Assembly (NCBI RefSeq): GCF_003611735.1
Contig: NZ_RAWG01000055.1
Coordinates: 1 to 41,958, forward strand
Direction of reading: 5' to 3'
Source of the DNA: Corallococcus sicarius
GTDB lineage: Bacteria; Myxococcota; Myxococcia; Myxococcales; Myxococcaceae
Length of the DNA stretch: 41,958 nucleotides
A program made the position numbers and the translations under genes. How positions within the stretch are numbered: position 1 is the stretch's first letter; every line of letters begins with the position of its first letter. Below are positions 28,362-37,616 of this stretch, piece by piece. The notes below the pieces were generated by a model that had not been told where the DNA came from, made no database searches, and worked only from the letters and a program-made list of their open reading frames with translations.

Positions 28362-29762
28362 GTGTCGGTGCTGGTTTTCGGACGGGGGACCTGGCTGGCC
28401 GCGCTCCTGACGGACGTGGTCGCCGCCCATGCGCTCGCGCCCACGCCGGAGCTGACTCCCTCCCTGCCCCCCGCCACGACGATGTCCGGCCGTGCCCGGG
28501 GCCGCGCCTTCCTGCGCCGCACGCTCCGGGCCTCGGGGCTCGTCTATGGCACCCCCGTGCCGCTGCCCTCGCCGGTGGATGGCGGGGAGCCCTTCGATGC
28601 CCCGGCGCGCGCCACCGAGGACGCGCTGTTCCACGCGGTGGTGCGCACGCTGGCGCGCATGGCGCTGGACCTGGCGCGGGTGATGGAGGCGCCGGAGGCC
28701 CCTCGGATGGAGCAGCTGCTGGTGCTCTTCGCGGTGCTCGCCGGGGAGCTGGACCTGGCGCTGGCGCTGGACGCGCGGCTGGCGGCGGGGCTGCCGGTGC
28801 CCCGGCGCATGGTGGGGCGGGTGGAGGACGCGCTCGACAAGCGGGCGCCGTCGCTGGCCGGGGACCCGGTGTACGGGTTGGTGTTGCACAACGGCGCCCA
28901 GTACGCGGACGCGCAGCTGTTCTTCCGGCAGGCCATCGACCTGTTCTCCAGCGGGCGGCTGTCGCGCGTGGGGGCGGAGCGGCGGCTGGACTTCGCGGCG
29001 CGGCAGAAGGCGCTGCTGGTGGATGTCCTCACCGGGCTCGCGTGCGTGGACCGTGAACCGGGCCCCCCCGCGCGCCGCGCCATCCTCCGGCAGGTGGAGG
29101 GGCTGCGCCTGCCGCACGCGCTGGAGGGCGAGGTGAAGGCCGCGGTGCGCCAGTCCTTCGAGCGCAAGCGCGACGTGCGGGACGTGGTGCGCCAGGTGCG
29201 CAGCGTGGACATGCGCCACCTGCTGCTGGAGCAGACGCTGCTGGCGGCGCTGGTGGACGGGCAGCGGACGCGGCGGGAGCGGCTCTTCATCGACAAGCTG
29301 GCGCGCGCGCTGCACGTGCCCCAGACGGAGCTGCGACGTCTGGAATTGGAGATGGCGGAGTTCTACGCGCGCAACCGCTCGCTGGTGGATGTCTTCACCG
29401 TGTCGGACGCGGCGGGCGCCATGGGCGAGGACCTCATCTCCGGCATGCAGGAGACGGTGGAGAAGAACTTCCACCGGCTGATGCAGGAGGCGCGCGAGAC
29501 GGGCGACCTGGCGGTGCTGCTCACCAAGGCGGCGCGACGCCAGAAGCTCAGCGACGACGAGCGCCAGCGCATGCGCGCCCAGCTCATCGACGTGGCGAAG
29601 GCCATCCCCGCGCTCGCCATCTTCGCCGCGCCCGGAGGCATCCTGCTGCTGGCGGCCCTGGCCAAGCTGCTGCCCTTCAGCCTGCTGCCCAGCGCCTTCC
29701 AGGACGAGCCCGCCGCCGTGGACACCGACGGCGAGGACACCGCGGAGCGCGAGGCGGGGTGA
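28362..29762 (+). CDS. TerB/LETM1-like protein
   Basis: From GTG 28362 the gene encodes 466 residues. The middle (about 245-330) is a TerB-like helical bundle (LLEQTLLAALVDGQRTRRER, LARALHVPQTELRRLELEMA). The C-terminus, about residues 385-445, has the LETM1-type signature: SDDERQRMRAQLIDVAKAIP followed by ALAIFAAPGGILLLAALAKL and LPFSLLPSAF. In mitochondria this region anchors LETM1 in the inner membrane, where it affects K+/H+ or Ca2+/H+ exchange. In bacteria its role is unknown. One strong hydrophobic segment near the C-terminus suggests membrane association. The GTG has only a weak GGGG ribosome site. The gene converges on the kinase-tailed gene with a 12-base gap. Confidence 0.75.
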   Translation: MSVLVFGRGTWLAALLTDVVAAHALAPTPELTPSLPPATTMSGRARGRAFLRRTLRASGLVYGTPVPLPSPVDGGEPFDAPARATEDALFHAVVRTLARMALDLARVMEAPEAPRMEQLLVLFAVLAGELDLALALDARLAAGLPVPRRMVGRVEDALDKRAPSLAGDPVYGLVLHNGAQYADAQLFFRQAIDLFSSGRLSRVGAERRLDFAARQKALLVDVLTGLACVDREPGPPARRAILRQVEGLRLPHALEGEVKAAVRQSFERKRDVRDVVRQVRSVDMRHLLLEQTLLAALVDGQRTRRERLFIDKLARALHVPQTELRRLELEMAEFYARNRSLVDVFTVSDAAGAMGEDLISGMQETVEKNFHRLMQEARETGDLAVLLTKAARRQKLSDDERQRMRAQLIDVAKAIPALAIFAAPGGILLLAALAKLLPFSLLPSAFQDEPAAVDTDGEDTAEREAG

Positions 29763-29774
29763 CCCTCCGCGCCG

Positions 29775-32700
29775 CTACCAGTCGATGATGACCAGCTCGG
29801 GCGTCGGCTTGGAGGTGTCCAGCAACACGTTGCCGATGTTCAGGTCGAACCCCGCGGGCGTGATGGGCTTGTTGGGCGCCTCGCGCGTGGTGAGCGGCTT
29901 GCCGGAGCGGGCCGCGTAGTCCTTGAACAGCGCGTCGTTGTAGCGGTCCTTGAGGCCCTGGATTTGCGCGTCCAACTTCTCGCGCACGGCGGGCGGCAGC
30001 GTGTCGCGTACCTCCGCGTAGGGCTGGGCCTTCACCTTCTCCTGCACGACGATGCCCCGGCTGAGCAGCGCCGGGTCGCGGTCGATCGTCGCCACGCGCA
30101 CGCCGCTGTCCTTGAGGAAGGACTCCAGCGCCAGCTCGCGCTGCAGGAGGTAGGGGACCTGCGTGTTGTAGTCGGGGATCTTGCCCTTGCTGTAGATCTT
30201 GATGACCTTGTCCGGGAACGCCGGGTGCTCCAGCACGATGCGCGAGTTGCCTTCCGCGATCTGCGCGGAGCCGGACGTCTTGATTCCCTTCTCCTTCAGG
30301 TACTCGGTGAAGCGCCCCACGGGGCCCAGCTCCGACGGGGTGAAGCGCAGCTCCGGGTACTCCAGCGTGCGGTCCGCGATGGGCACCTTCGCCCCGTCCA
30401 GCACCACGCCCTCCTTCGTCTCCCGCAGGGCCACCTTCTTCGAGGGCTCCAGCGGCTTCGTAGTGGTGGTGGGCTCCTGCGGCTTCGTGGTCGTGGTCGG
30501 CTTCGTGGTCTGCGTCGTCGGCGTCGTCGTCTCGGTGTTCCGGAGGCGCGCCGTCTCCGCGTCCAGCCGCACCTTCGCCGCCGCGAAGTTGTTGGCCTTC
30601 ACCGCCAACTCCTTGCGGCCCGCGTCGTTGAGCCGGTACTGGTAGCGCGAGATGGCGAGCGCCGTGTCCGCGTCCACCTGGGACGTGAGCTTCGCGGGCT
30701 GCTGCTTCAGCGCCTGCTGCACCCGGGGGTTGTCCGGGCTCACCTCGACGAACTCCACGCGCTTCTTGCCTTTCGCCTCCGGGACGACGACGGCGGCGTA
30801 CAGGCGCGACTCCTGGTCCGCGGACATCGTCTTGTAGATGGGGCCTTCAATCGTGGCGCCCTTCTGGTTGACGACGGCCGTGTCCATGTCCCGCGAGGGC
30901 CGGGACGGCATCAGCAGGCCCGTCAGCGCGCCGGTCCACACGGCGCGCCGGAAGGCGGCGTCGGTGAGCTGCTCGGACACCTTGCGCTGGTCGGCCTCCG
31001 ACAGCGGCTTGCCATCCTTGCCCAGGTACTGCTGCATCAGGGCCGGCCCCATCGCGGTGGCGACCTCCTGCGTGGCGCCCGCCACCGAGGAGATGCCCCG
31101 GTCCATCACCTCCTGCACCACGAACTGCTTGAGGGTCGAGTCCACCAGCTTGGGGGCCACCCTGCTGACGGTCCCCTCCAAGGACTGGGCCGCGCCGCCC
31201 AGGAGCGGACCCGTCACGATGGAGAGCAGGTCGATGGTGAGGTCCTTCATCAGCTCATTTGGAGGGCTGTGGAAGTCCTTCAGCGCCGTGTAGCCCAGCG
31301 CGGCGCCCGGGATGGTGGACACCAGGGCCTTGGGGATGCTCGCGACGAACCCCCGGGCCACCTGGCCCGCGATGGTGTCCTCCTTCTCCGCGTAGGTCTT
31401 CGACAGCGCGTCGAAGGTGGCGCCGAAGCGCGCGGTCTCCTCGTCGAAGTAGCGCACCGACTCCGGGTCGTTCTTGATGTTCGCGAGCAGGTCGCCCTTC
31501 TCGTAGGCCAGCTTCGCCGTCGTCGTGAACATCTCGCCCATCTGGAGGCCGTTCGTGCCCAGTTGGACGAGCTCGCGCATGGCGTCGTACTTGCCGCGCA
31601 TGAGCGGCCCCAGGATGGGGTGCTGCGACTTGCCCAGCGCCGTGTCCGCGGTCTGTTCGTTCTTCACCCACTCGGCGCCCAGGTTGGCGAACCGGGTGGC
31701 CAGGGTGTTGTTGAACGCGTCCCGGTAGTCCTTCACGGAGCCGTAGCCTTCGGCCAGGGCGGAGCGGGCGTCGCGCAGCGCGAGCGAGCCCTCGGAGGAC
31801 ATGGCGTAGGCGAAGAACTCCTGCCCGCCGCGCTTGAACATGCCGGTGACCTGCTGCTTCTCCAGGATGAGCGGCTCGCCCTCCAGGTTGCGGTTGCAGA
31901 AGAGCGGCGTGCCATTGAGCTTCAGCTGCTCCATGGCGAGGCGCGTCTCCTCCGCGGAGTAGCCTCCGGCCTTGGCCGCCAGCGTGAAGGCGTTGGCCTG
32001 CACGTCGCCCTGGAAGACGTCATCCGCGTTGAGCACGGTCTTGTACGGCCGGCCCGGCGTCGAGCGGAACTCCGCCTCGCGCTGGGCCTCCATCGCCTGG
32101 GCCTTGGCGCGCGCCTCGGGCATCGTGGTGCGCAGGCCCTGGTCCCGCCACTCGCACTTCTCCAGCAGCTTCTGGTCCGCGGGGGAGAGGGACACCTTCG
32201 GGTCGGAGAGGGCGGAGATCATCCACCGGTCCCCGTCGCGCAGCTCCAGTGACTGGCCCGCCTTCGCCCGGACGCTCAGGCGCGACAGGGCGGCCTCCGC
32301 GAGGAAGCGGCGCTCGTCGTTGGCGTTCATCGCCCCCAGCCCGTTGCGCGAGGCATAGGCGCGCCGTGCGTCCAGCAGCTGCGTGAACTCGCGCTGGTTG
32401 GCCTCCGAGTCGGACAGCCCCCGGGACTGGATGAACTCCTGGTAGGCCTGCCGCATCCGGGGCGACGTGCGCCCGTCGATGGGCTTCCCCGGCCGGGTGG
32501 CGCGCTCCCGGACCCGGGACACCAGCCGCTCGTCGTTGGAGACGGCGAACAGCTCGTCCGCCAGCGCGTGCTCGGGCGTGGGGGCCGCCGTCTTGATGAC
32601 GAGGACGTCATCGTCGTCCCCGCCTGACTTCACGGGTCGGGTCGTCGTCGGGGTCGCCGGGGTGGTGGACCGGCGGGACCTGTCGGGTTCGAAGCTGTCA

Positions 32701-32852
32701 CGGGTGGGCTTCGTCGTGGGCTTCGTCGTCGTCGTCTTCGTCGTCGGCTTCGTCTCGGGCGCCGTCGGCGTGCGCGAGGTGACCCCGGACGTGCGGGTCC
32801 CTGGTACGTCCCGACGTACCCGTGACGACGTGGATGCTGAAACCCCGGCCAT
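29775..32852 (-). CDS. Large multidomain protein with a C-terminal kinase-like core (putative effector)
   Basis: The 1025-residue protein has no signal peptide. It starts with a Thr/Lys/Pro-rich linker (residues 28-75), then a helical body (about 80-760, with a hydrophobic stretch LLSIVTGPLLGG near 545), a second Thr/Lys/Pro linker (about 765-800) and a C-terminal domain. That domain carries the residues of the protein-kinase/aminoglycoside-phosphotransferase fold: lysine 885 in KVIKIYSKG, glutamates 906/910 in QRELALESF, D1003 and N1008 in FDLNIGNVLLD, and D1024 in VIIDW at the very C-terminus. It thus stops right after the DFG-type aspartate. A linker-plus-terminal-enzyme layout is typical of secreted effectors or polymorphic toxins. 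ATG 32852 has GGGGGAG upstream. No immunity gene is obvious next to it. Confidence 0.7.
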   Translation of the reverse strand: MAGVSASTSSRVRRDVPGTRTSGVTSRTPTAPETKPTTKTTTTKPTTKPTRDSFEPDRSRRSTTPATPTTTRPVKSGGDDDDVLVIKTAAPTPEHALADELFAVSNDERLVSRVRERATRPGKPIDGRTSPRMRQAYQEFIQSRGLSDSEANQREFTQLLDARRAYASRNGLGAMNANDERRFLAEAALSRLSVRAKAGQSLELRDGDRWMISALSDPKVSLSPADQKLLEKCEWRDQGLRTTMPEARAKAQAMEAQREAEFRSTPGRPYKTVLNADDVFQGDVQANAFTLAAKAGGYSAEETRLAMEQLKLNGTPLFCNRNLEGEPLILEKQQVTGMFKRGGQEFFAYAMSSEGSLALRDARSALAEGYGSVKDYRDAFNNTLATRFANLGAEWVKNEQTADTALGKSQHPILGPLMRGKYDAMRELVQLGTNGLQMGEMFTTTAKLAYEKGDLLANIKNDPESVRYFDEETARFGATFDALSKTYAEKEDTIAGQVARGFVASIPKALVSTIPGAALGYTALKDFHSPPNELMKDLTIDLLSIVTGPLLGGAAQSLEGTVSRVAPKLVDSTLKQFVVQEVMDRGISSVAGATQEVATAMGPALMQQYLGKDGKPLSEADQRKVSEQLTDAAFRRAVWTGALTGLLMPSRPSRDMDTAVVNQKGATIEGPIYKTMSADQESRLYAAVVVPEAKGKKRVEFVEVSPDNPRVQQALKQQPAKLTSQVDADTALAISRYQYRLNDAGRKELAVKANNFAAAKVRLDAETARLRNTETTTPTTQTTKPTTTTKPQEPTTTTKPLEPSKKVALRETKEGVVLDGAKVPIADRTLEYPELRFTPSELGPVGRFTEYLKEKGIKTSGSAQIAEGNSRIVLEHPAFPDKVIKIYSKGKIPDYNTQVPYLLQRELALESFLKDSGVRVATIDRDPALLSRGIVVQEKVKAQPYAEVRDTLPPAVREKLDAQIQGLKDRYNDALFKDYAARSGKPLTTREAPNKPITPAGFDLNIGNVLLDTSKPTPELVIIDW

Positions 32853-32929
32853 CGTGTTGCTCCCCCTTCGGTCCTGGCCCCATCACCAGGAAAAAAGCGG
32901 TCGCGCGGGCCTCGCCCCCCAGACGACTC

Positions 32930-32971
32930 GGGGCCCGCGTGACCTCTTCATCAGGAGAGGAAGCGGGCCCC
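32930..32971. terminator. Hairpin between the spondin gene and the kinase-tailed gene
   Basis: GGGGCCCGC (32930-32938) and GCGGGCCCC (32963-32971) form a 9-bp stem; inside it CCTCT and AGAGG can add 5 pairs. It is 21 bases after the minus-strand spondin gene and 78 bases before the next start. The minus strand has no U-run after it. Confidence 0.55.
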
Positions 32972-32991
32972 GGAATTGTTTTGCATTCTTT

Positions 32992-34353
32992 TTACGGCGC
33001 CTTCGTGATGGTGACGCGCAGGTGCTGGGACACGGGCGTGGCGTGCTGGGTCACGGGCACCCGGCGCACGGTGTTGTCGCGGTCCAGGGCCCCTTCCGGC
33101 GGGCCCTGGTGCGGGCCCACCGCGACCTCTTCGTCCTGCTCCGTGCCCACGTCCCAGAGGGAGACCTGGGAGGTCACGTCGCCCGTCACCGGCATGCCGT
33201 CGGCGTCGAACAGCGCGATGCCCTGCTCATCCGGGCTGAAGACCCAGTCGTTGGACTGGCCGAACATCACCGCGAAGGACAGCCGGTCCGCCGGCAGGGC
33301 GTCCACGTCGAACTCGTAGGCGTTCCCCTGCGTGATGGCGCCGGGGGTGGACGCGCCCACGGGCGTGTTGAAGGTGCCGGACGCGCGCACCCCCGCGGGC
33401 GGGCTCATGGACACGGCGCTCGACAGCTTGGAGATGTCACCCATCTCCGCGAGGGCCTCCAGGCCCTGGCCCCGGTCCTTCGCGCCCACGGTGAACAGCG
33501 GCGCGGCGGCGGTGTGCAGCGCATAGACGCCCGGCGACAGCGGCGTGGCCACGCCACTGAGCGGCGCGAGCACGGCGGTCAGGCCCGCGACATCTCCCAT
33601 TTCCGCGATGGCCTCCAGGCCCCGGCCCCGGTCCTTCTGGCCTTCGGTGAAGAGGGGCTCGTTGCCGGCGCTCACCGTCCACACCCCTGGCGAGATGCGC
33701 ACGGGCTTGATGCCCTCGCTGGTGTTCAGGGTGACGCGGTCATCGGACACGTTCTCGATGCGCACGGTGAACTTCCGGGTCGCCGCCTCGTGCGCCAGGT
33801 TCACGCGGATCATCGACGCGACCGCGGGCATGTTGAACGTCTGGCCACTGGTGAGCCGGGACGGCGTGCCCAGGCGCCGCACGTTCGGGTTGGGATCCTG
33901 TGCGCCGGGGCCGTCCGTGGACGACGCCTGCTTCGGGCCGGTGTGCGGACCCACGCCGGGCTCCTCGTCCACCTCCGTGCCCGCGTCCCAGAGGAGCACC
34001 TGCGAGGTGATGTCGCCCGACAGCGGCTGGCCATTGGAATACAGCGCGATGCCCTTGGGGTCCGTGCCGAAGAACCAGTCGTTGGACTGGCCGAACATGG
34101 AGACGAAGGACAGCCGGTGGTTCGTGCCCGCGGTGAAGCTGAACTCGTAGACGTCGCCGGGGGCCAGCGGGCCCGGCGCGGTGCCGCTCAGCTTCGTGTT
34201 GAACATGCCGGACTTGAGCTGCTGGAAGGGCGCCACGTTCTCGATGCGCACGCGCAGTCGCGTGGACTCGGTGTCGGAGCCACAGGCGGACAGCGTGAGC
34301 AGACCGAGGGCGGCAAGGGAGGCAGCGCCTCCGCGAAGGGAGCGGTTGAACAT
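32992..34353 (-). CDS. Lipoprotein with duplicated spondin-N-type domains
   Basis: The 453-residue precursor has a lipoprotein signal (LGLLTLSAC, C24) and is anchored to a membrane. Two copies of a spondin-like unit follow: about residues 32-145 and 300-420. Each has a GTFNT- or GMFNT-like start, Y-E-F-D/S, RLSFxxMFGQSNDW, GIALxxxxGxPxxGDxTSQV and LWDxGTExDEE. Between them are two shorter repeats containing PLFT-x-G-x-KDRGxGLEAxAEMGD. Spondin-N domains act in adhesion and extracellular matrix. The ATG has GGAG nine bases upstream. The gene lies 54 bases from the oxidoreductase gene on the same strand. Confidence 0.85.
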   Translation of the reverse strand: MFNRSLRGGAASLAALGLLTLSACGSDTESTRLRVRIENVAPFQQLKSGMFNTKLSGTAPGPLAPGDVYEFSFTAGTNHRLSFVSMFGQSNDWFFGTDPKGIALYSNGQPLSGDITSQVLLWDAGTEVDEEPGVGPHTGPKQASSTDGPGAQDPNPNVRRLGTPSRLTSGQTFNMPAVASMIRVNLAHEAATRKFTVRIENVSDDRVTLNTSEGIKPVRISPGVWTVSAGNEPLFTEGQKDRGRGLEAIAEMGDVAGLTAVLAPLSGVATPLSPGVYALHTAAAPLFTVGAKDRGQGLEALAEMGDISKLSSAVSMSPPAGVRASGTFNTPVGASTPGAITQGNAYEFDVDALPADRLSFAVMFGQSNDWVFSPDEQGIALFDADGMPVTGDVTSQVSLWDVGTEQDEEVAVGPHQGPPEGALDRDNTVRRVPVTQHATPVSQHLRVTITKAP

Positions 34354-34407
34354 GGTGGGTTTCTCCAGGGTCTCGCGGCAGCGCGAGGCGTCACGGGCTT
34401 GCCCTCA

Positions 34408-35994
34408 CTACGCACTCCTGGAGGGGGAGGTTACAACCTGTCCGGCCCGTAAGCGCGGCGGCAGGAGCGGCGCCAGGAAGGACTCCAGCGCCTCGCGGCT
34501 CCCGGTGCGGGAGACATGGCCCACGTATCCATCCGGACGCACCAGCACCAGCGCGCCCGTGCGGACGTCATAGGCCCGGTGCGCGTGTCCACCCGCGTCG
34601 AGCAGGGCGCCCACGTCGCGTGAGTGGCCCCCTGTTCGGACGTGGAAGGTCTGCACGGCGTCACCGAAGCGCGAGCGGGCCCACGCGGGCGCGTCCTCGT
34701 GCTGCGGCCCGAAGGCGAGCAGCGTCCAGTGCGGGCCGCGAAAGGCATTGAACAGGCGCGAAGGGCGGCCCATGGCATCCACGCACGGTGCATCCGGGGC
34801 CCGGTCTCCCGCGCGCAGCCGCGACGTGTCGCCCTCCGACTGAAGCGCGAGCGGCCCGCCGCGATAGTGCAATCCCAGTTGCTGCGTCTCCGCCCCGCGC
34901 CGCTGCGGACGCATGCCGCCCTGGCGCAGCTTCTGGTGGAGTTGCCGTGTCAGCCCGAGCACGCTGGCGGCGATGGGCAGCCGCTCCGCCTCGTAGGTGT
35001 CGAGCAGGGCGGGCGCCGCGCCTTCGAGGACGTGGCCCAGCTTCCAGCCCAGGTTGTACGCGTCCTGGACGCCGGTGTTGAGGCCCTGGCCACCGGCAGG
35101 AGGATGGACGTGCGCGGCGTCGCCCGCGAGCAGGACGCGGCCCACGCGGTATCTGTCCACCATGCGCACGTTGGGGCGGAACAAGGACAGCCAGCTCGCG
35201 TCGTGCAGTCGAAGCTTCGCCCCGGGACGGGCCGCGTCCTGGAGGCGCTGGTGGAGCGCGGCCTCGGTGAGCTCCGGGACGGGCGTGCCGGGCTTCACGT
35301 TGAGGACGAGCTGGAAGCGGTCCGTGCCGGGCAGGGGACAGAGGGCCACGGCGCCACCCTTCGCGAAGGGCCACACGTGCCAGTGGTCGCGGTCCAGTCC
35401 GTCCACGCGCACGTCGCCCACGACCATGCGCTCCGCCTCGTGCGTCTCGCCATGGAAGCCCACGCCCAGCGCCTTGCGCACGCGGCTGTGGCCTCCGTCG
35501 CAGCCGACGAGGTACTCCGCGCGCACGACTTCCGGAGCGCCGTCGCGGGTGAGGGTGGCGGTGACGCCGCGGTCGTCCTGGGTGAAGTCGGTGAGCGCGG
35601 TGCCGGACTCCACCGAGTGGCCGAGTGATTTCAGCCGGTCGCGCAGGATGCCCTCGGTGCGTGCCTGCGGCACGAGCCAGGTGCTGGGGTAGGGCACGTC
35701 CGGCGTCGCGGTCCCCTGCGGCACCAGCGTCCAGTGTCCCACGACAAAGCGGCGCCAGTGGATGCGGAGGCGGGGATAGGCATTGCCGGCTGCGAGCACG
35801 GCGTCGAGCACGCCCAGGTCCTCCAGCACCTCCAGCGTGCGTGGCTGGAGCCCCTTGCCGCGCGAGCCCACGAAGGGGCCGGGCGCCGCGTCCACGATGC
35901 GCAGGGAGACACCCCGGCGCGCGAGGTCGCAGGCGAGCGTGAGGCCCGTGGGGCCCGCACCGACAATCAGCACCTGTGGTGTTGCGCGAGTCAT
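34408..35994 (-). CDS. FAD-dependent aromatic monooxygenase
   Basis: The 528-residue protein is a class-A flavoprotein monooxygenase of the PheA/TfdB type. It has the dinucleotide fold GAGPTGLTLACDLARRG near the N-terminus, the DG motif in VGCDGGHSRVRKALG, and the GD motif VGRVLLAGDAAHVHPPAGGQGL. The C-terminal 120 residues resemble the thioredoxin-like dimerisation domain of phenol hydroxylases. Such enzymes use NAD(P)H and O2 to hydroxylate aromatic compounds, including antibiotics such as rifampicin or tetracycline. It is divergent from a TetR repressor, which probably controls it. The substrate is not known. Confidence 0.9.
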   Translation of the reverse strand: MTRATPQVLIVGAGPTGLTLACDLARRGVSLRIVDAAPGPFVGSRGKGLQPRTLEVLEDLGVLDAVLAAGNAYPRLRIHWRRFVVGHWTLVPQGTATPDVPYPSTWLVPQARTEGILRDRLKSLGHSVESGTALTDFTQDDRGVTATLTRDGAPEVVRAEYLVGCDGGHSRVRKALGVGFHGETHEAERMVVGDVRVDGLDRDHWHVWPFAKGGAVALCPLPGTDRFQLVLNVKPGTPVPELTEAALHQRLQDAARPGAKLRLHDASWLSLFRPNVRMVDRYRVGRVLLAGDAAHVHPPAGGQGLNTGVQDAYNLGWKLGHVLEGAAPALLDTYEAERLPIAASVLGLTRQLHQKLRQGGMRPQRRGAETQQLGLHYRGGPLALQSEGDTSRLRAGDRAPDAPCVDAMGRPSRLFNAFRGPHWTLLAFGPQHEDAPAWARSRFGDAVQTFHVRTGGHSRDVGALLDAGGHAHRAYDVRTGALVLVRPDGYVGHVSRTGSREALESFLAPLLPPRLRAGQVVTSPSRSA

Positions 35995-36028
35995 GGCTGT
36001 CTCCTGGGAAGCGATGGAGACGAGAATG

Positions 36029-36042
36029 TAAGGAAGTGCTTA
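36029..36042. promoter_or_regulatory. Candidate TetR operator
   Basis: TAAG-GAAGTG-CTTA is an inverted repeat with 4-base arms in the 84-base gap between the divergent monooxygenase and TetR genes. Its arms and spacing suit a TetR-family site and the region is AT-richer than its surroundings. Binding is inferred from position. Confidence 0.4.
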
Positions 36043-36078
36043 TGTTGTCAGCTTGCGTTCCCGCCCCAGGAGTCCGGC

Positions 36079-36675
36079 ATGCCGCGCGCGAAGCTTTCCC
36101 CTCGGAAGACGCCCCTTCAGGAGCGCTCGCGCGCGACGGTGGACGCGCTGGTGCAGGCGACGGCTGACATTCTGGTCCGCGACGGGTACGCGAAGCTGAC
36201 GACCAACCGCATCGCGGAGCGCGCGGGCGTCAACGTGGCCTCGCTGTACCAGTTCTTCCCTGGCAAGGAGGCGCTGGTCGCGGAGGTGTCGCGCCGGCAC
36301 GTGAAGGAGCAGCGCAAGGCCGCGGCGGAGGTGCTGACGACGCGGACGTTCGCGAACCTGGAGGACCTCATCCGCACGCTGGTCGCGCTGGGGTTCGCGG
36401 CCCACGCGGTGAACCCGAAGCTGCACCACGCGCTGACGGAGGAGCTGCCCGCGCGCCGCTCCCGACAGGGGAGCCCGGAGGACGCGCCGATGCTGGAGGC
36501 GTTCCGCAAGTTCTCCACCGATGTCCCGGACCCGGAGCTGGCCCTGTGGATCATCGACACCGTGTCCCACGCGGTCATCCATCGCGCGGTGGTGGAGCGC
36601 CCCGAGGCCCTGACCCAGGGGACGCTCCAGGAGGAGCTGGTGACGCTCCTCCTGCGCTACGTGAAGCGGAAGTGA
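36079..36675 (+). CDS. TetR-family transcriptional regulator
   Basis: The 198-residue protein has an N-terminal DNA-binding domain with the helix-turn-helix LTTNRIAERAGVNVASLYQFF and then GKEALVAEV, typical of TetR repressors, and a C-terminal ligand domain without specific motifs. The ATG has AGGAG 5 bases upstream. It is divergent from the monooxygenase and convergent with the aldo/keto reductase (11-base gap). By analogy with TetR-oxidoreductase pairs it should repress the monooxygenase until a substrate-like ligand binds. Confidence 0.92.
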   Translation: MPRAKLSPRKTPLQERSRATVDALVQATADILVRDGYAKLTTNRIAERAGVNVASLYQFFPGKEALVAEVSRRHVKEQRKAAAEVLTTRTFANLEDLIRTLVALGFAAHAVNPKLHHALTEELPARRSRQGSPEDAPMLEAFRKFSTDVPDPELALWIIDTVSHAVIHRAVVERPEALTQGTLQEELVTLLLRYVKRK

Positions 36676-36686
36676 CGCGGTAAGGC

Positions 36687-37565
36687 TCAGCGGCCCGACG
36701 CCTGCGCGTCCACGGCGGCCAGCTCGTCCTTGCCGAGCTTCACCTCCGCGCCCGCGAGGTTCTCCTCCAGGTGCTTCACGGAGGACGTGCCCGGGATGGG
36801 CAGCATCACCGGCGAGCGCGCCAGCAGCCACGAGAGGGCAATCTGCGAGGGCGCGGCGTTGTGCTTCTTCGCCACCGCGTCCAGCGTGCTGCCCGGCTTC
36901 GCCAGCCCACCCGTCGCCAGGGGGAACCAGGGGATGAAGCCCAGGTTCTCCTTCTCGCAGTAGTCCAACACCTTCTCGTGCACGCGGTCGGTCAGGTTGT
37001 AACGGTTCTGCACCGACACCACGTCCACCACCTTGCGCGCCCGCTCAATCTCCGCCACCGACACTTCCGACAGGCCAATGTGGCGGATCTTCCCTTCCTT
37101 CTGGAGCGCCTTCAGCTCGCCCAACGACTCCTCCACCGGCACCTTCGGGTCGATGCGGTGCAGCTGGTACAGGTCGATGCGCTCCAGCTTCAGCCGGCGC
37201 AGCGACATCTCCAGCTGCTGGCGCAGGTACTTCGGCGCGCCCACCGGGTGCCACTCGTTGGGGCCCGTACGCACGAGGCCCGCCTTCGTCGCCACCACCA
37301 CGCCCTTCGCGTAGGGGTGCAGGGCCTCCGCGATGATCTCCTCGCTGACGTAGGGCCCGTAGGAGTCCGCGGTGTCGATGAAGTCCACGCCCAGCTCCAG
37401 CGCGCGGCGCAGCACGCGCACCGCCTCCGCGCGGTCCTTGGGCGGGCCCCAGACGCCGGGGCCGGTGAGCTGCATGGCGCCATAGCCCAGGCGGTGGACG
37501 GGCAGGTCACCGCCCAGCTTGAAGGTGCCGCTCTTCTCCACGGGACGCGTTGAGGTGCCGCTCAT
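36687..37565 (-). CDS. Aldo/keto reductase
   Basis: The 292-residue enzyme shows the AKR pattern: catalytic aspartate and tyrosine in [15 protein letters not shown], lysine in VVVATKAGL, histidine in LYQLHRIDP, and a C-terminal NADPH site ([18 protein letters not shown]). It reduces carbonyl compounds with NADPH in the cytosol; sequence does not give the substrate. AGGAGGAAGACCC precedes the ATG. A short-chain dehydrogenase gene ends 51 bases upstream on the same strand, so they are likely one operon. Confidence 0.93.
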   Translation of the reverse strand: MSGTSTRPVEKSGTFKLGGDLPVHRLGYGAMQLTGPGVWGPPKDRAEAVRVLRRALELGVDFIDTADSYGPYVSEEIIAEALHPYAKGVVVATKAGLVRTGPNEWHPVGAPKYLRQQLEMSLRRLKLERIDLYQLHRIDPKVPVEESLGELKALQKEGKIRHIGLSEVSVAEIERARKVVDVVSVQNRYNLTDRVHEKVLDYCEKENLGFIPWFPLATGGLAKPGSTLDAVAKKHNAAPSQIALSWLLARSPVMLPIPGTSSVKHLEENLAGAEVKLGKDELAAVDAQASGR

Positions 37566-37616
37566 GGGTCTTCCTCCTGGAAGTGCTTCAAGAGACGTGG
37601 GTGTGAATCGGAACCG

